Assembly: GCF_010093815.1 (NCBI RefSeq)
Contig: NW_022985557.1
Coordinates: forward strand, 62,001 to 126,000
Direction: 5' to 3'
DNA from: Pseudovirgaria hyperparasitica
Taxonomy: Eukaryota > Ascomycota > Dothideomycetes > Acrospermales > Acrospermaceae
Length of the DNA: 64,000 bases
Shown: piece after piece, positions 1 to 13,109 of the stretch
How the letters are laid out: each line of letters begins with the position of its first letter
Numbering within the stretch: position 1 is the first letter of the stretch
The notes under the pieces: generated by a model
The model's input: only the letters and a program-made list of their open reading frames with translations
Told to the model about the DNA's origin: nothing
Databases searched by the model: none
Made by a program: the position numbers and the translations under genes

Positions 1-1548
1 AGCAACCCGGGCGGCCTACTCCCTTCCTCCTCGACCGCTGCACACACGTATTGCAACGTCGTCCTCACAACCCTTTGATCTGGGCAACTTGCCCGTTCCA
101 ACACCGCACATGGTGTTGTGCTGGGCCAGCTTTTGCCCTCACCAATGAGACTCTCCACCAGAGCACTCAAACGATGTAGCGCCATCAAGAACACCACAGT
201 CCTCGATTCCACATATTCGGGGCTCTCCAGCATCGCGCCCTTCCTCCCGGTTCCCGTACAGATAAGCACCTGATCCGCCACGCCTCGATGCGTACACGGT
301 ATCCCAGCAAACAAAGGTGCACTCAATGCGCTCGTGATGCCCGGCAGCACAGTTGGCGTGAATCCATGCTCTCTGAAAAAATCGAATTCCTCCGCCCCTC
401 GACCGTAAATATAGGGGTCCCCTTGTTTTAGTCTCACAACCCGCTTGCCGGCACGAAGGCCCTCAAGACCCATCCGTAGAAGCTCATCTTGGGCAGCGTC
501 GGCGTTGCCGGGGAATTTACGCGCGATGTAGACTGTGGCCCGACGCGGGACAAGGTCAAGTACGGGCGATGGAACAAGTTTGTCAGCGAGGACAAGATCG
601 GCGGAGAGGATTGCTTTATGTGTTGCGGTTGTGAGGAGATCTGGGTTACCGGGTCCAGAGCCCGCGAGCGCGATGCGACCGCCTTGAGTGCGCGTGTCGA
701 GAGTGGCAGGCTTGAGACCAGAGGAGTCGCTAGACGTGTAGCTACGCAACACAGAGTCGACGTCTGCGTCTGTGATTGCAGCGAGACGGCGCAGCGGCCA
801 GTACTCACAAATCTGCGCGAGCCATCTTATCCTTCTCATCTTCGCAGCCTCAGCATCTTCAGGCGTCACTAATTGATTGAAAGTAGCCGTCTGCCCCGAG
901 TCTTCTTCATCGGCTTCGTGGTCCATGGCGAGCTCTGCAGCATGGTCTTCCTCCCATATTCTGCGACGCATGGTGCCGAGGCGCTCCACGGCCTGGCCGA
1001 TGTGTGAAGGGAGGGCGGAGACGACCTCGCGGCGAATGCGGGCAGCGAGCTTGCAGCCCTTGCCGGAGGTTGTGACGCCAATTTGGAGAGCGCCGTCTGT
1101 GTGCGTGGAGAGAAGGGTGAAGGTACAGAGATTAGGGGCGTCGGCGACGTTTATGGGGATACGGAGGCGGCGGCAGAGGGTCGAGATGTGTGTGCCTTGA
1201 GTACGTCAATAGGTGATCGTGCAGTCTGAATATCCATCTTCTGTACTCACTGAGTGGGTTCTTCGACCCAAGAGTTACAAAGACTGCGTCCACGACACGG
1301 TCCGTCTCGTCCCTCCCTAGGCTAGTCAAGTCCTCATCGCGAAAGTCGCGCTTGATCCATTCGACGTCGCCTTCATCTACCCGCTTCGTTACACCATAAT
1401 GCACAGTAGCGTGCTCGGATGCAATGAGCTTGGGGATCGCGCCGACCTCGAGCGAGCGCGTACACCTTGCGCCAGCCAGGGGATTTGAGCCGATGATCAA
1501 GTGGACATGTGAGGTGGAGTCCACAGCTGTGAGAAGCGCAGGAGACAT
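1..1548 (-). CDS. MET1: Uroporphyrin-III C-methyltransferase / siroheme synthase (3' end outside window)
   Basis: This enzyme makes siroheme, the cofactor of sulfite and nitrite reductases, by S-adenosylmethionine-dependent methylation of uroporphyrinogen III. From the ATG at 1548 the protein opens with a Met8/CysG-like Rossmann region (GSNPLAGARCTRSLEVGA), continued after one 55-nt intron (1250-1196) by THISTLCRRLRIP. The C-terminal tetrapyrrole methylase domain shows LAGSGPGNPDLLT, the LKQGDPYIYGRGAEE loop and LPGITSALSAP. Reading stays open to base 1, so the last part of the protein lies outside the window. Upstream in-frame sequence to 1599 has no ATG, which favours the 1548 start. The domain assignment is confident. 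Whether the N-terminal region has full dehydrogenase/chelatase activity, as yeast Met8 does, cannot be judged here. Confidence 0.9.
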
Positions 1549-2302
1549 CGAGGAAGTGTTCGCACTGGTGAGCAGAGCAGTGAGCGATGAGGGTTGCAAT
1601 ATCTGCGTCTGAAGAGACAGCTGATTGCTGCTTGTTCAGGATAGAGGGTCGGAAAGCGATGTACAAGGAGGCACATCCAGCACCACACAAGAGACCATGA
1701 TGTCTGGACGTGATTGTTATATTATACTGCAATGAAGCCAAGAGTCTCTCGCGACGGAGAAATCGGCTCGTCGAAACGGGTCGTCGAATGAAAGCGCGCG
1801 CATTTGTCTGTTAGTGATGGTGCAATCTGCTCCCGATGCCGGCTTCTGGAAGTTTTCTCTGCCCCGATAACGATAAGATGCCGGGCTAAGCCTAAAAGAG
1901 TAGTCTGTCCTCTTTTTCTGTTCGTCCACCGCGGAGATGGAAGGCGTGTGTTGACGCTGCCGTGGAGATGCGCATCGATGTGAAGTGAATAGGCCAGAAC
2001 AACAAAGAGGAAAGATGGTAGATCGTAATTGTCATTAGTTGTTGATATAATAAACACCAACCAGGTATCATGCAAATATTGAAGCCGTGACGAAAACCCA
2101 GATGTCCATGCCCCCCGCCATGCCCCGCCAATGCAGCCTGGATGATTGATAACTGGCCTGGGTATGAAATCGATGCATCGCCGAAACCTCAACCAACCCC
2201 TGACTAAGCTGATTTCTTTCTTTGGGGTAATTATGCCATCCCATCCACCCACCGGAATACACACTGTCAGATCATAGATGCATCCTCAACAGGCTCATCT
2301 CA
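1549..2302. other. Intergenic, no gene seen
   Basis: This is the interval between the MET1 start and the alpha-amylase stop. Open frames here are short, overlap on both strands and show no recognisable domain. It should hold the MET1 promoter and the amylase 3' UTR and terminator. Confidence 0.5.
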
Positions 2303-4217
2303 TCAATGCCCACACAACCCTGTGCCCTGTAACTGGGCCTCACTCATCAACACACTTGGCCGTCCCTGTCCCATACTCAGCGCTACATTGCCTGTCGCGT
2401 CGGCAACGTAGACATTGCAAGTCAGCACTTCCACCACATTCGCACCCGTCGTAAAACCCATCCCACTCGTCGTCAGCGTGTAACTCGCCACGCTACTGCC
2501 CTCATTACTCAGCACTGTCCTGACTGGATCTTTGCGCATTTGGATCACATTCGACGAATACGTCAGCACCCAGTTCTGGTACTGCGCGTATCCTGGATAT
2601 CCTGACGCCGGAGTTGCTAGCATAGCTGAATTGCGGATCTGGTTGAGTAGCGCAATGTGCTTGTACAACTCCGCATTGGTGTTGTACTTTTGTAGCCAGA
2701 TGGCCTCGCGACAACCGGGGTCGTCGCCGCCAGCGAGATGCGATTCCTGGCCCTGGTAGACGATGGGCACACCATCGCCCAGCATAGTGTATGCGATGGC
2801 GTTCTTTGCGAGTGCTAGGTCGCTGGTGCCGGCCGGGAAGCGCGCATTGTCGTGGTTCTCGATGAAGCTGAAGGCCATTGTTGTGTCTTTGCAACCGCCA
2901 TCCTTGCACAGGCCTAGATTGTATACAATATCCGACATGTCAGTCTGCTGCTGGAACACGCGTGTTATAGAGTAGTACATTGGGTAGTCGGTTATGGCGT
3001 CTATGTACTGCATATATGGGTACGCATATGCGTAGTTTCCATCCGAAACCTCGCCAAAGCAAAGGATACCGGCCGAAGCGCAGAACGACGACCAGAAGCC
3101 CGTCTCGACATTCTTGACCGAGTCAATACGAAGACCGTCGATGGAGTAATCAGAGACAATCTTGGAGATCCACGCTCCGAACATGCTTCGTACGTTGCTG
3201 TCTTCTGTTTTCAAGTCAGGCATGAGGATTGTTTTGGGGTCTCCAAGCCAGCAGAGCTCTACTTGTGTTTGGTCCTGCCAGTTGCTGACGTTGCAGTAGG
3301 AGTGGTAATATGTGGCATCGTTGAAGGGATTCATGATGCTGTCATCTACCGTGTCTGCAGCTCCAGCCCATCCCATATGGTTAGTGACTATGTCCACCAT
3401 GAGGTACATGCCTCTGCTGTGAAGAGCAGCGGATAAGTCTTTCAGATCCTGAGCAGTGCCAAAGTTGGAGTTGACGCTGTACAGGTCTGTCTGCCAGTAG
3501 CCATGGTAGCCACCGTCGATGTTCAGAGTGATTGGAGATATCCATATCTAAGATGCAACCTGGAATGAGCACAGTGTTGTGGTGATAGTGGTTGGGCATG
3601 GATGCGAACATACTGCGGTAAAGCCCATGCCATGGATGTAATCCAGTTTGTTGATTATGCCCCTCCAAGTCCCACCGCAATACTTGTTGCTTTTGACATT
3701 GCAAGCAGCGGTCGTACTTCCGTCAGTCCTCGCAAATCTGTATTCGCATTGTAAGCGCAGAGCCTAGGAAGATTGACAAGAGAAAAGAAGTTTGTTGCAC
3801 AGGGAGATGTGGAGGACCAAGACAGCGGATGTCGGGCGGCTGAAACCCCGGTAGCGGGCAGCCAGGCCAGCAGAAGCAGCCCAGATCAGCCGGCTGTTGT
3901 GCCCACTTCAGAATGCAGTACACCGCCACCGCCTTATGTGATCCCAGTACATCCTGACTGTTACCCCACAGGATCGACGACTTATGTTCTATGGGGAAGT
4001 CCGGAGCTGACCTGGTCGTCGCGTGCTATGCAGACTCTGTACCCCCCGGACCGTGTTGCAGAAAGGGACATTGCATTGATGATGCAGAATAGATACACAC
4101 ACACCTGTCTGTAAACACTTGGTAGATGCTTCGTCCTCGCCAGTCCGCTACCTTGGCTGCCAGCGCCAGAGGCGAGAAGATTGTCCACAGGAGGAAAAGT
4201 TTCTTTAGAGCTGCCAT
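2303..4217 (-). CDS. Secreted alpha-amylase, GH13 (Taka-amylase type)
   Basis: An extracellular endo-acting starch hydrolase cleaving alpha-1,4-glucosidic bonds. Three exons (4217-4105, 3737-3614, 3547-2303) give 493 residues, close to Aspergillus Taka-amylase (499). Residues 1-20 form a signal peptide ([20 protein letters not shown]). [15 protein letters not shown] and [12 protein letters not shown] follow, as in the family. Conserved GH13 regions are [18 protein letters not shown] (nucleophile Asp, about 221), FGEVSDG (acid/base Glu, about 245) and [10 protein letters not shown] (Asp, about 312). It ends soon after the C-terminal beta-domain, so no starch-binding module is present. The WISPIT-to-YHGYWQ loop is shorter than in Taka-amylase. 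Intron 1 is unusually long at 367 nt, but the splice restores TDR-FARTDG in phase. Confidence 0.95.
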
Positions 4218-6494
4218 CGTGCTGGTTTGTATACGTTCTGGCGATTCCTCGTCTCAAGACCTGTATCGGTACAGCGTCGCAGGGGGTGGTTGCACGGCTA
4301 AGATCGGTGGCTGAGGGCTTCCAACTTTCCACGGAGCTTCTGGAAGATCAAATCGAAGCATCCTGAAGGATTCATTCGGCTTTTATACAGAAGTCATTCA
4401 ATCTCTGTAGCGTCCAACTGCCTGTCTGAGAGGAGATTCAGTCAGGCGCTACTCAGAGTGCATCTCACTCTCCGACCTTGCATCATATCAATCCTCCGAT
4501 GCGCCGCCATGTGCAGAGCGTCCACCACGATGCCGCGACGACGGAGTGAATGCTCCCTTGGAAAGTCAGAATCAACAGACACGTCTCTACACACCAAAAT
4601 GCACCCTCAGACGCGCACCTTGCCGGATCTGGACATTCCTTGACCAGGTTGGGTGGCGCATGACCGTCTCACCACACTGGCAGTTTACGATACGTCAGTA
4701 AAAGCCGCGTCGTTGTCCTATGGCAATGCTGGATATGGCTGTGCGACACCAGCTATTTCACTCTGGCTTTCCCCGCAAATGCTTTGCACTTCCCAATATG
4801 TCGTCCTTGTGATGCTTGGCGTCGCCTCAAATGCCATGCGTTCAAAATAGATCCTCCAATCACTGCTGGGCCACACTAGCAAGCCGCATAAAGCTTGCTC
4901 TTTCATGCTCTGTCTTGCATCATCTCCTTTTCTGTCGACCCAATAGCTGTTCTTTCTTTTAGCCGCTCATCCTCATCCTTCTTTACGGCCTGCCATGTCT
5001 GATTTCGCAGACTGAATGTCAGTTGTCATCTTGCATTAGCGCTCACTAAGACAATGGAAGAGTCGTTGGCTCCGCATCATGGAAGTGAATTTCGCGGGGT
5101 AAGTGCCGAAACAGATCTTTCTCCAGCCGTGAGTCAAGAACATCTGGTCAGAATGAGGCATAGCCGTAATAGCCGTCGCCCCTCTAGACTTATATATCCG
5201 TGTGATCGAAATTTCCAGGCTTCTTCTGTTGTACAGCACGAACTCTGTGCCGTCACATGTCCGTCTTTCTTTGGTTGATCTGATGCGCTCTTGACAGGAC
5301 TCCCCGTAAATCTGTCAGGGGCAAGAGGAATCCGTTTTGAAAACACTCCCTTAAGCCGGACGCTCCGGCCGTTAAAGGCAGATACAAAATGCGATTTCGT
5401 CCATAGAAAGCACGAGCCACGAAGGTACTGTTAGGATCTTCCAGAGGCCTCAATATTCGCCAAGCTCTTGATGTTGTGACGAGTATCATAGCAGGGTCTA
5501 TCACTGGGATACTAGTTCACGGGTCGCCACGAACGCCACAGCCGTAAGCTTGCGCGTTGCTATATTAGCCGTAGCCATCTCGTAGAGCTTGACTGCGGAT
5601 GTTGCAGTCAAATTTTCATTGACGAGTGAGTCGGAGCTTCTGTGAGTCGTCAGCGCCGTCATCAAACACCTTTCAGCCCCTGTTGATGCGGAAAGGTGCG
5701 GAGAAGATGAGCACGAACCATGCTGTTTTGACACGAACGTGACATTATATCGTGGCTGCAAACCAGGGGGCGCTGGAGCATCCATCAATGAATATTGGTG
5801 ATATCCCTTGTGGAGTGGAAATCCCTTCCGGATCGAAGCACCAGGAAAGAGCGAAGTTTAGAAGGAGGAGTTAGGTCATGAGCCTAATCAACTCCCATCC
5901 CTACTGACCACGGACGTGGAATAACGAGCCGAATCTTTCACGATTTGGTGTGAAGTCTTGATGCTGTGATGATGCTTGTAACACAAGTTATTAGTGGTGG
6001 CAAAATGTTACATGAACATGAGCTATGCGGTGTGTCTCACAAAGAATGGTACTCATGGCCGTTGAAGATTCAGGCTGCGAGGAAGGAGGTCACATTCGTA
6101 ACGTCGCTGACATCTTTGCCAATGGCAATAAATGTCTCCACATCTGCTCAGTCGTGCGATCGTTGGGTGGCTACTAAAGTAAGTAAGTGTTAGGCGGATT
6201 TCAGCTACTGCTTTTCGTCCAGTGTTGGTTATCACAAAGGAAAAAACGAATGTGATAGCGACTACAGAGTTTCACTAGTCTTCTTAATAAAGCCTTCTGC
6301 TCCAGAAGTAGTCTATTTTACATCTTTCGTTTCGTGAGTGGTACGTACAACTCTTATGCCATGTCCGTCGTAATTCAAATAACCGCCAGCTCCCAGCACA
6401 GGCAGTGATGCACATTGATGAACCCCACACTTATGCACCAACCCCTAGATACTCCCAAGATAATCAAAACAACGCCAACACTGATGAAATCCGT
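4218..6494. other. Intergenic, no gene seen
   Basis: About 2.3 kb between the amylase start and the receptor stop. The longest frames are under 100 codons, lie on both strands, and resemble no family I know. The amylase promoter should be here. No repeat or mobile element stands out. Confidence 0.5.
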
Positions 6495-7903
6495 CTAGAA
6501 CGGTTTCGGCCATTCCTGGCCCTCTATAGAATCATTACATTTCGAGTCGAAGCTCCCGCGTTCCTTCGAGGCTGACGGATTCTTCCTCGCATCGATTTCG
6601 GACAGTTCTTGGATATCTCCTAATTCCAGAGGCTCGGTACGCACCTCAACAGTGGTCGATGTCTTCACGCCCCTGAGGTAGTGGATATCGCTGACTAGAT
6701 GGTCTGTGCTGTTGTGTCGGCTAAGCCCCCGGCCTTTGTTCCTACCCTTGCCTCCTCCAGCAGCTACAATTATTGTGGTCGTTCCGAAACGTGATTCTAT
6801 GACGCCAGGTATCTGAAATGTTTCCAGACCAATCTTATCTTCGGGCGGCTCATCTCCGAAGATCATGATCTTCCTTGTCAAGGTGTAGAGCAGGACATCC
6901 ATCCAGCCATTGCTCGTGATCATACTACCAGCGAAACAAAGGACTTCGACCGAGGGTGACATGCGGGTGCTCATGCTCGCCATACGTGCTGATGCAAGAG
7001 GGACGGTACATATTACGTATACGAGCGGGTAGACGACCATGAGTTTGGCAGCTTGCTTTGCTTTCTTTGCTTCATCTACCGAGAACGAACTGGACCGTAT
7101 GCGTTGGTTTAACATAAAGTAAATGCTGGCGTAGATGAAGACGGTGCCAAACTCTGCGATGAAGATAAAGAAGTAATGGGTCCACAGGCGGAGGTCACCG
7201 TAAGAGCTGTTGATCCAACACTTTTGATAGTTAGCAATGTGAGACGGAGATGCGGTGGCCAAAAGTCACATACCCAAGCCCCAGCACGAACATATATGTC
7301 ATGTGGATACATGATTACTGGAATCACAGATGCCACATAGACAAAGACCCAGCAGATCAGGACCGTTGATAAGAAGTATGGCATCGGGAGGCGATAATTC
7401 AGGATGACTGTAGAGAATGTGTGAAGGCCAATGGCGAGGCAGAACACACCACTTGATAGGTCACCTGTTGAGATGAACCATCCCTGGGCCCAACATGAGT
7501 TCGAGGTCACGTTGATAGCGTTACCGGCGAGCCATTCTGCATTCTGCATCTTGTTAGCTCACACGACCAGCGACGACGTGGGATATTTGCGGCAATTACT
7601 CACCAGAAGGAACGCCAGCGATTGTTGAACATCCGCGAGGATTAAGTTGAAGATGAGAATAGCGAACTGATTGGATCCTTTTCCGGCTCTCATCCAACTG
7701 TCTCGAGGTTAGCACAGAGCCTAGGTTAATCTGTGTTGGGAGACTTACGAAATCAATCTATAAGAGAGAAGAACCAACAAGCCGAACGATGAAGCGAATG
7801 ACAAGAATCCAAAGAAGGTAACTGCTATTAAACCTTTAAAATGACCATCCGGCAGTGGAGAGAGAGAGGTTTGGTCTGGTTTCAAAAGCGACACATCCAA
7901 CAT
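6495..7903 (-). CDS. Seven-helix G-protein-coupled receptor, Git3/glucose-receptor-like
   Basis: A plasma-membrane receptor of the fungal Git3/cAMP-receptor-like group, probably sensing a nutrient and signalling through a heterotrimeric G protein. Four exons (7903-7749, 7697-7604, 7543-7274, 7220-6495) give 414 residues. Hydrophobic helices include FKGLIAVTFFGFLSFASSF, the FAILIFNLILADVQQSLAFL segment, and the LWTHYFFIFIAEFGTVFIY helix. AWCWINSSYG, spliced across the third intron, is the extracellular loop before that helix. A short third loop leads into YPLVYVICTVPLASARMASM and SNGWMDVLLYTLTRK, and a cytoplasmic tail of about 110 residues follows. Assignment to this group rests on remembered family resemblance. 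The ligand is unknown, and another fungal GPCR class is possible. Confidence 0.75.
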
Positions 7904-10831
7904 GATGGAGACCTAGGAGCAGTGGTGCTTGGCAAGTTTACGTAGGTAACGAAGGAAATACAGTGTAAAAGATAGATGTCAGCTGGATGAGCTGGGACTA
8001 GAAAGAGACGTCCACCATGCTACGTGACTCTTGCTGTGTTGTTGTGCTGCGTTACTGTCCTACGAAAGTGAACAGTGGCGAGCAATGGAATATGAACAAT
8101 GATAGCGGCGAGGTTCACTAATAGTAGGTGTAAAGCTCAGGTGTGTTTAAGGTTGTATGTGTTGCGTGTAGTTGCCAGATGGCGGCTCTATGTAATACTA
8201 TGTAATTGTGCGTACTCACACCACCCGCCCACATGGCCACGCCCGCTTCTCTGCATGCGGTCTGTATCCCGGACGTTTGGAGTGCAAGGTTCAGTCTTGG
8301 CCCTTGGGTCCACCTTGCTGTGTGCAAGGAATCTTCTACCTCGATACCCACCAGGCACTTGTTGACCAACACTCTCCACTCGGTCAGTCCCAAAGTGGAT
8401 GCGCTAGAAGAGACCGGGTTCGGTGCGTGCACGCCATCTGACGCTATCTGACGCTTTTGGCTTCTCCCGCCTTACGCATACAAACATATATATAAATAGT
8501 TATGGTTATACCCACGAGTACCATACGTGACTCTGCACCCACGTACCAGGAGTATTCATGGCCAGAGCTCTTGGCCTGCTGCCCATAAATGCCCGACCAT
8601 GATAATGCATCTGGATCTAATGCATCATTGCTATGGGCTACATCTTCCCCCTTAGCCTTCGGAAATGAAGATCGTGTGAACCTCGACCGTGGAGGATAGG
8701 AAAGCGATGAACTGCGATGAACATATATTCAACGTGGTTCCGAGTGGAAGGCTGTTCTCGCCCCCAATGCAACAACATGTCGATCTGTCTCGTTGCGAAA
8801 CTCCCGCGGCGGGCCGGAGAAAACAGGAACCGCTTCAAAGAAGTAGCCGTAGCCTTGCCTGCATATTACTGTGAGCATGGTACTATCCATGTACACAGTA
8901 GAGCAGCAGTGTTGTGGTAACGCGATGATATAGTACATAGTGTTTTATAACATTGCTACTGCTGAAGAGTACATTGGGTTCGAGAATTGGCTAAATGGTT
9001 CACACGCACAGTAGGTCCTGGCGCATAATTCACACACGACTTAAGTGCATCAATTGATACAATATAGCCTCTTTGTGCCTTGCATGTTTGACCAGGGAGC
9101 TGGAGCCTGAGGGAGGGTACTGGCGTGCCGAGAATTATCCGACGCTCACTTCATCCTGTCCGTATGTGATATAGATGCTGTTGGTGAGAGAATGAAATTG
9201 GTGGGATCAATGCTGGGCAGCCTGGGCTCGTATCCATCAATCCATGATCCCCGTGCGGGTAGCAAAATCAGAGTGGTAATATACGCCAGGAGGTGTTCGG
9301 ATAAGGCCTCGTGCTGACGGACGGATGGGCTGGTCGGATGTCGAGTTCAGGGGTGATCGCATGATGTCCCAAACGCCGATGTGCCTAGAGCTGTGCAGCG
9401 ACACCTGATCCGAGCGCGATCCATTCTCCAAGCGTGTATCATGGATGGGATGATATTATCATGGACTGATGTCGTCGACTGACATTTGGGATGCCGACCC
9501 GCAGTCCGCCCCTCAGACCTGTGGGACCTTTCGAGCCCCCATGTGTAAATAGTGGTGGAAGTGCCGAGTCTCCAGACGCTTTCGTCGACCAAACCTGGTA
9601 TCAGTTTGCGCTCCCACTAACAACAGAACACCTTGACATATGGTAATGTACATAGTACTTACTACTGATTAATTACTACCGGCCACGGCGACTAGGCAGC
9701 ACTATCGTGTGCATACTATTCCATTCCCCCTTTGACCCTTAGTACTGTGTACGTAGCGTTGTCCTTCAGACGCCGCGGCTCGAGGTCCATGCAGGTCAGG
9801 GACCCCAGCGTCTTGACTCGCCGTCTTGACTAATTATGGTTTGCTGCGATTCGACCATCTTGCTTTGCGAATTCGTGTACAGTATTTCATCTTCGGTTTT
9901 TGGACCGTCTTGTAATTGTCATCGTCGAGTCGTGGCCCTTGTCACATCTGTACCGTGGGCTTGGCTGTGGTTTCGAGATCTGCAGCGTCGCTTAGATCCT
10001 TATCCTAGCAAGCTGTGCGTGCTCGTGCTCAGCCATCAGCCTTCAGAGTTCAGCCCTTAGGGACGACAGGGCAGACAAGGGCACTCGACGCATGGATCGC
10101 GACATGAGTGGTGAGAAGGACAAACGCAGTATGTGGTAGCATCGCATTTGAATACACGAAACGTAGTTGTAAGACAAGGAGCTTCCTTTCATTTCGAGAA
10201 CAACGCTAGTCGAGCTGGCTTTGGCTTGACACCACGTGGAGCTGTAACGTGTGGAAGTGGCAGCTTAATCGGAATCCCACGATCTCCATCATCCGGGTAA
10301 TGGGTACAAAGCCAGTCATCTTTGAAGTAATCATTCGCTTTCCCTAGAGCGTATCTCATCTGCTTGACTCAAGTTACGAGAGCAGGATCCGTATTTCTTC
10401 CTTCTATCGGTAGAGCCTTGTTGCTCGCATGAGACTGACCCTCTATCATTGGCTCGACTCGTGGAAATTTAAGCTTTCGGGTGGGTGCTTTAACTACTTC
10501 TACCACGAGCAGCCTCAGGACACGAGCTCGAGTGGTCGGAACTATACTAACTGTGCAAGCCGGCATGTCACGGCCTATTAAGGAGATTGTAATGAAAGAT
10601 CTAAGCGGAGATGAGAGGAGCACTCGCCCTTTGTACAATTATCAAGCCTCCTCGCGTCTCAATGGACCTCGTCGGCCCAAAGTCTTTCATAGGCCGAGTC
10701 ATAAAAATATCCAATGCCCAGGAAATGCAGGAGTACCATAGCGCTCCAGTATGCGCCATACAATGCGAAAAATATCGTACAGTTTACCGTTCATGCATAA
10801 GAAGATGGAAACGTCCAGACCGGTTCAACCT
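7904..10831. other. Intergenic, no gene seen
   Basis: About 2.9 kb between the receptor start and the 3' end of the mitochondrial carrier gene. Several overlapping frames of 60-105 codons occur at 8.1-8.5 kb on both strands with no protein-like pattern. A CACGTG palindrome sits at 10233-10238. I see no RNA gene or mobile element. A small gene with many introns could have been missed. Confidence 0.45.
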
Positions 10832-12028
10832 TCACACTTTCGAGGTTGAGCCGAGAAGTTTCAAAACAGATTCGTAGGTGCCGAACATGATCGCAGCACT
10901 GGGTACAACGCGTAGCATGTGAGGCACGAGACCACCATATAGACTTGCCATGCCCTCCTCCTTGAAGATGAGTTTAAAGCATTGTACAAGTCCGGTGTAC
11001 TTAATTTGGCCATTCTCCGTTGGGGCAAGTCGTAATCGCGTGCGGACGACCTCGTGCGGGTAAGTGACAAGCGCGGCCACAAACTTCGCTCCGCCCGCAA
11101 CGAAGAGTTGACCAGTCCAAGATACTGTGTCATCCCACGCAGTCCTTGCTTTTCCGGACCTCTCTTGTCGCTCTTGTCGCTCTTCCAGGTATAACTTGCC
11201 CTGTTCATACAGAACCCACTGCATCGTACTTTCCGCGACGCCCAAGTAACTTGCCGTAAGGCCGCGGTACAACCCCTTGATGCCTTCTGTGCGGACTGTT
11301 TGTAGCGTACAGTCCAATGCATTCTGATATTGCCGTCCACCAGTTACGCGAGCATTGGCTTTGTCGAGTTGTAGTCTCGTCTTCACTAGCCATATAGGAT
11401 TTGTAGCAGTCCCAGTTGCAAGTCCTGCAGAGGCGGCAGAGCATACATGTACCCAGGCCGTCTCTTTCCCTCCATTGAAATGGGCGCTGATGAGATTTTT
11501 ACTATTGCCGTAAACATAGAAGTTGATTGCGCGAGCAGGTACGACTCCTATAAGATTCGGACCAAGACCTTTGAACAGCGCTCTCCACCCTTCTGCACGT
11601 GGAACCGCGAATAGTATCTGAAATGTTTCGCGGACGTGGAGGAGTGAACTGCGCGTGAAAGACATCGTCTCAATCGGGGGTAAGCCTCGCGCGTGTCTAG
11701 AAGCAACAAGTTGCTGTTGATAATAGGTAGACTGCAGCCGAGTCTTCAATACGTCTAACGGTGCTGTCAGTGTCGCTGCCGCCATTCCGCCTGCGCTGCA
11801 AAGACTTTAGCTATGATACTTGCGCGGTATATTGCCTGATGCTTACGCTCCAGCGACGAGATGAGCCCATGATTTGGCAAAGGGTGAAGGTTTTGCTCCC
11901 AACCTTGAACCATCGCTTGATACTGGATAGACGGCATCTCCGACTTCTCTTGATTGCGGCAAAGCAGCGTGCTCTACCGCAGTGCGCGCATGTTGCGCTT
12001 CCGGATTGGGTGGCGCGTCGAAAATCAT
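10832..12028 (-). CDS. RIM2: Mitochondrial pyrimidine nucleotide carrier, Rim2-like
   Basis: An inner mitochondrial membrane carrier of the SLC25 family, expected to exchange pyrimidine nucleoside triphosphates and so supply mitochondrial DNA and RNA synthesis. Exon 1 (12028-11847) and exon 2 (11795-10832) join across a 51-nt intron to give 381 residues. The three carrier signatures are visible: PLDVLKTRLQS, PIWLVKTRLQLD and PHEVVRTRLRLA. The long insertion after the first signature and the acidic/basic stretch LYLEERQERQERSGKARTAW are typical of Rim2 rather than shorter carriers. It is transcribed away from the CIA30 gene, and the two starts are only about 290 bases apart. Family certain, Rim2 orthology likely. 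Confidence 0.88.
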
Positions 12029-12317
12029 ATAAGTGGCGGAGATGAAGAGTCTGGGGAAGATGAAAAATAATGCGTAAAGACTTTTCTATAAGCTGGTCGA
12101 TAATCTTGCGATAGAGACGGGTGTTTGGAAGAGACCTTGCACAATAGTTCGAAAGGGCACCGAAGCTAGAATTTTAAGTGGGTCTAGCTACGGGATCGTG
12201 AGATCACCGCCGCCATTCCCGTCAGAGACGTGCTGTGTAGCTATCCACCACGGTACCTAATACTTTGATGTTTGGAATCGTTGACCGCACCCCGAAAAAA
12301 CTCAGCTCGATATCATT

Positions 12318-13109
12318 ATGATCCCCACGTATGCTTGTCTTGCACGTGCTGGGTTCTGGAAGAGAACACTCGAAGAGGCTGCTACGTTTACGCGACAAGG
12401 TAAGTGCTCTTCATCGTGATGAGGACACACTTCTGACATGGGTTCACCAGCTGTGACGTTTGAAAATGCCCGTGAACCGTCGGGGCCCCTCCATTTGATA
12501 AATTTCGATTCGCCCGACAAGATCGAAGAATGCAAAGTCATGGGCGACTTTCATCTCAGTGGGTTCTCAACAGCAGACCTCGATTACCATGCTGTGGCCC
12601 CTGGTCAGCCTTCACATGCTCGATTTCATGGCAACATATCTCTTGAACTACCACCAAATAGGCCAGAGATACAGAGGTCTGGTTTTGCCGGCTGGAGAAC
12701 ACGCGACCAGCAGCGAACTCTGTTTGGTAGACCTACCTGGAATACCGATCGATACCGATATCTAGCTGTACTTTTCAAGTCAGACGCACGTAAATACTAC
12801 ATAAACCTACAAACCAAATCTATCGTTCCTACAGATATACATCAGCATCGTCTGTACGCTAAAAAGCCGGGTGAATGGGAGACGGCATGGATAAATTGGG
12901 ATGATTTTGTGAGAACAAATCATGGATTGGCTGTCGAGCCCCAAACAGAAATGAACCGGCAGTATGTTAAAAGTATTGGTATCAGTATCATCGATCGTGT
13001 ACCTGGCACATATGATTTGAGCATAGCGAAGATGTGGGCCACAAATGAGGACCCAAGACCAGTGGAAGAGGACTATCAAGGCACGGAACAGCCTGTTGAG
13101 CAACGATAA
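12318..13109 (+). CDS. CIA30: Complex I intermediate-associated protein 30 (CIA30)
   Basis: A chaperone that binds the membrane-arm intermediate of mitochondrial NADH:ubiquinone oxidoreductase during assembly. Exon 1 (12318-12399) encodes MIPTYACLARAGFWKRTLEE. A 51-nt intron follows, and exon 2 starts at 12451 with the splice giving FTRQAVTFENAR. The protein is 246 residues. CIA30-domain features are LINFDSPDKIEECKVMGD, the SGFAGWRTR beta strand, YINLQTKS, and the C-terminal SIGISIIDRVPGTYDLSI. The basic N-terminus could act as a mitochondrial presequence. It shares a short divergent promoter with the Rim2-like carrier, which is also mitochondrial. Confidence 0.9.

Noticed and set aside
3773-4114. 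113-codon plus-strand frame inside the amylase first intron
   Set aside because: No domain, no convincing ATG context, and the opposite-strand intron splices perfectly. Treated as chance.
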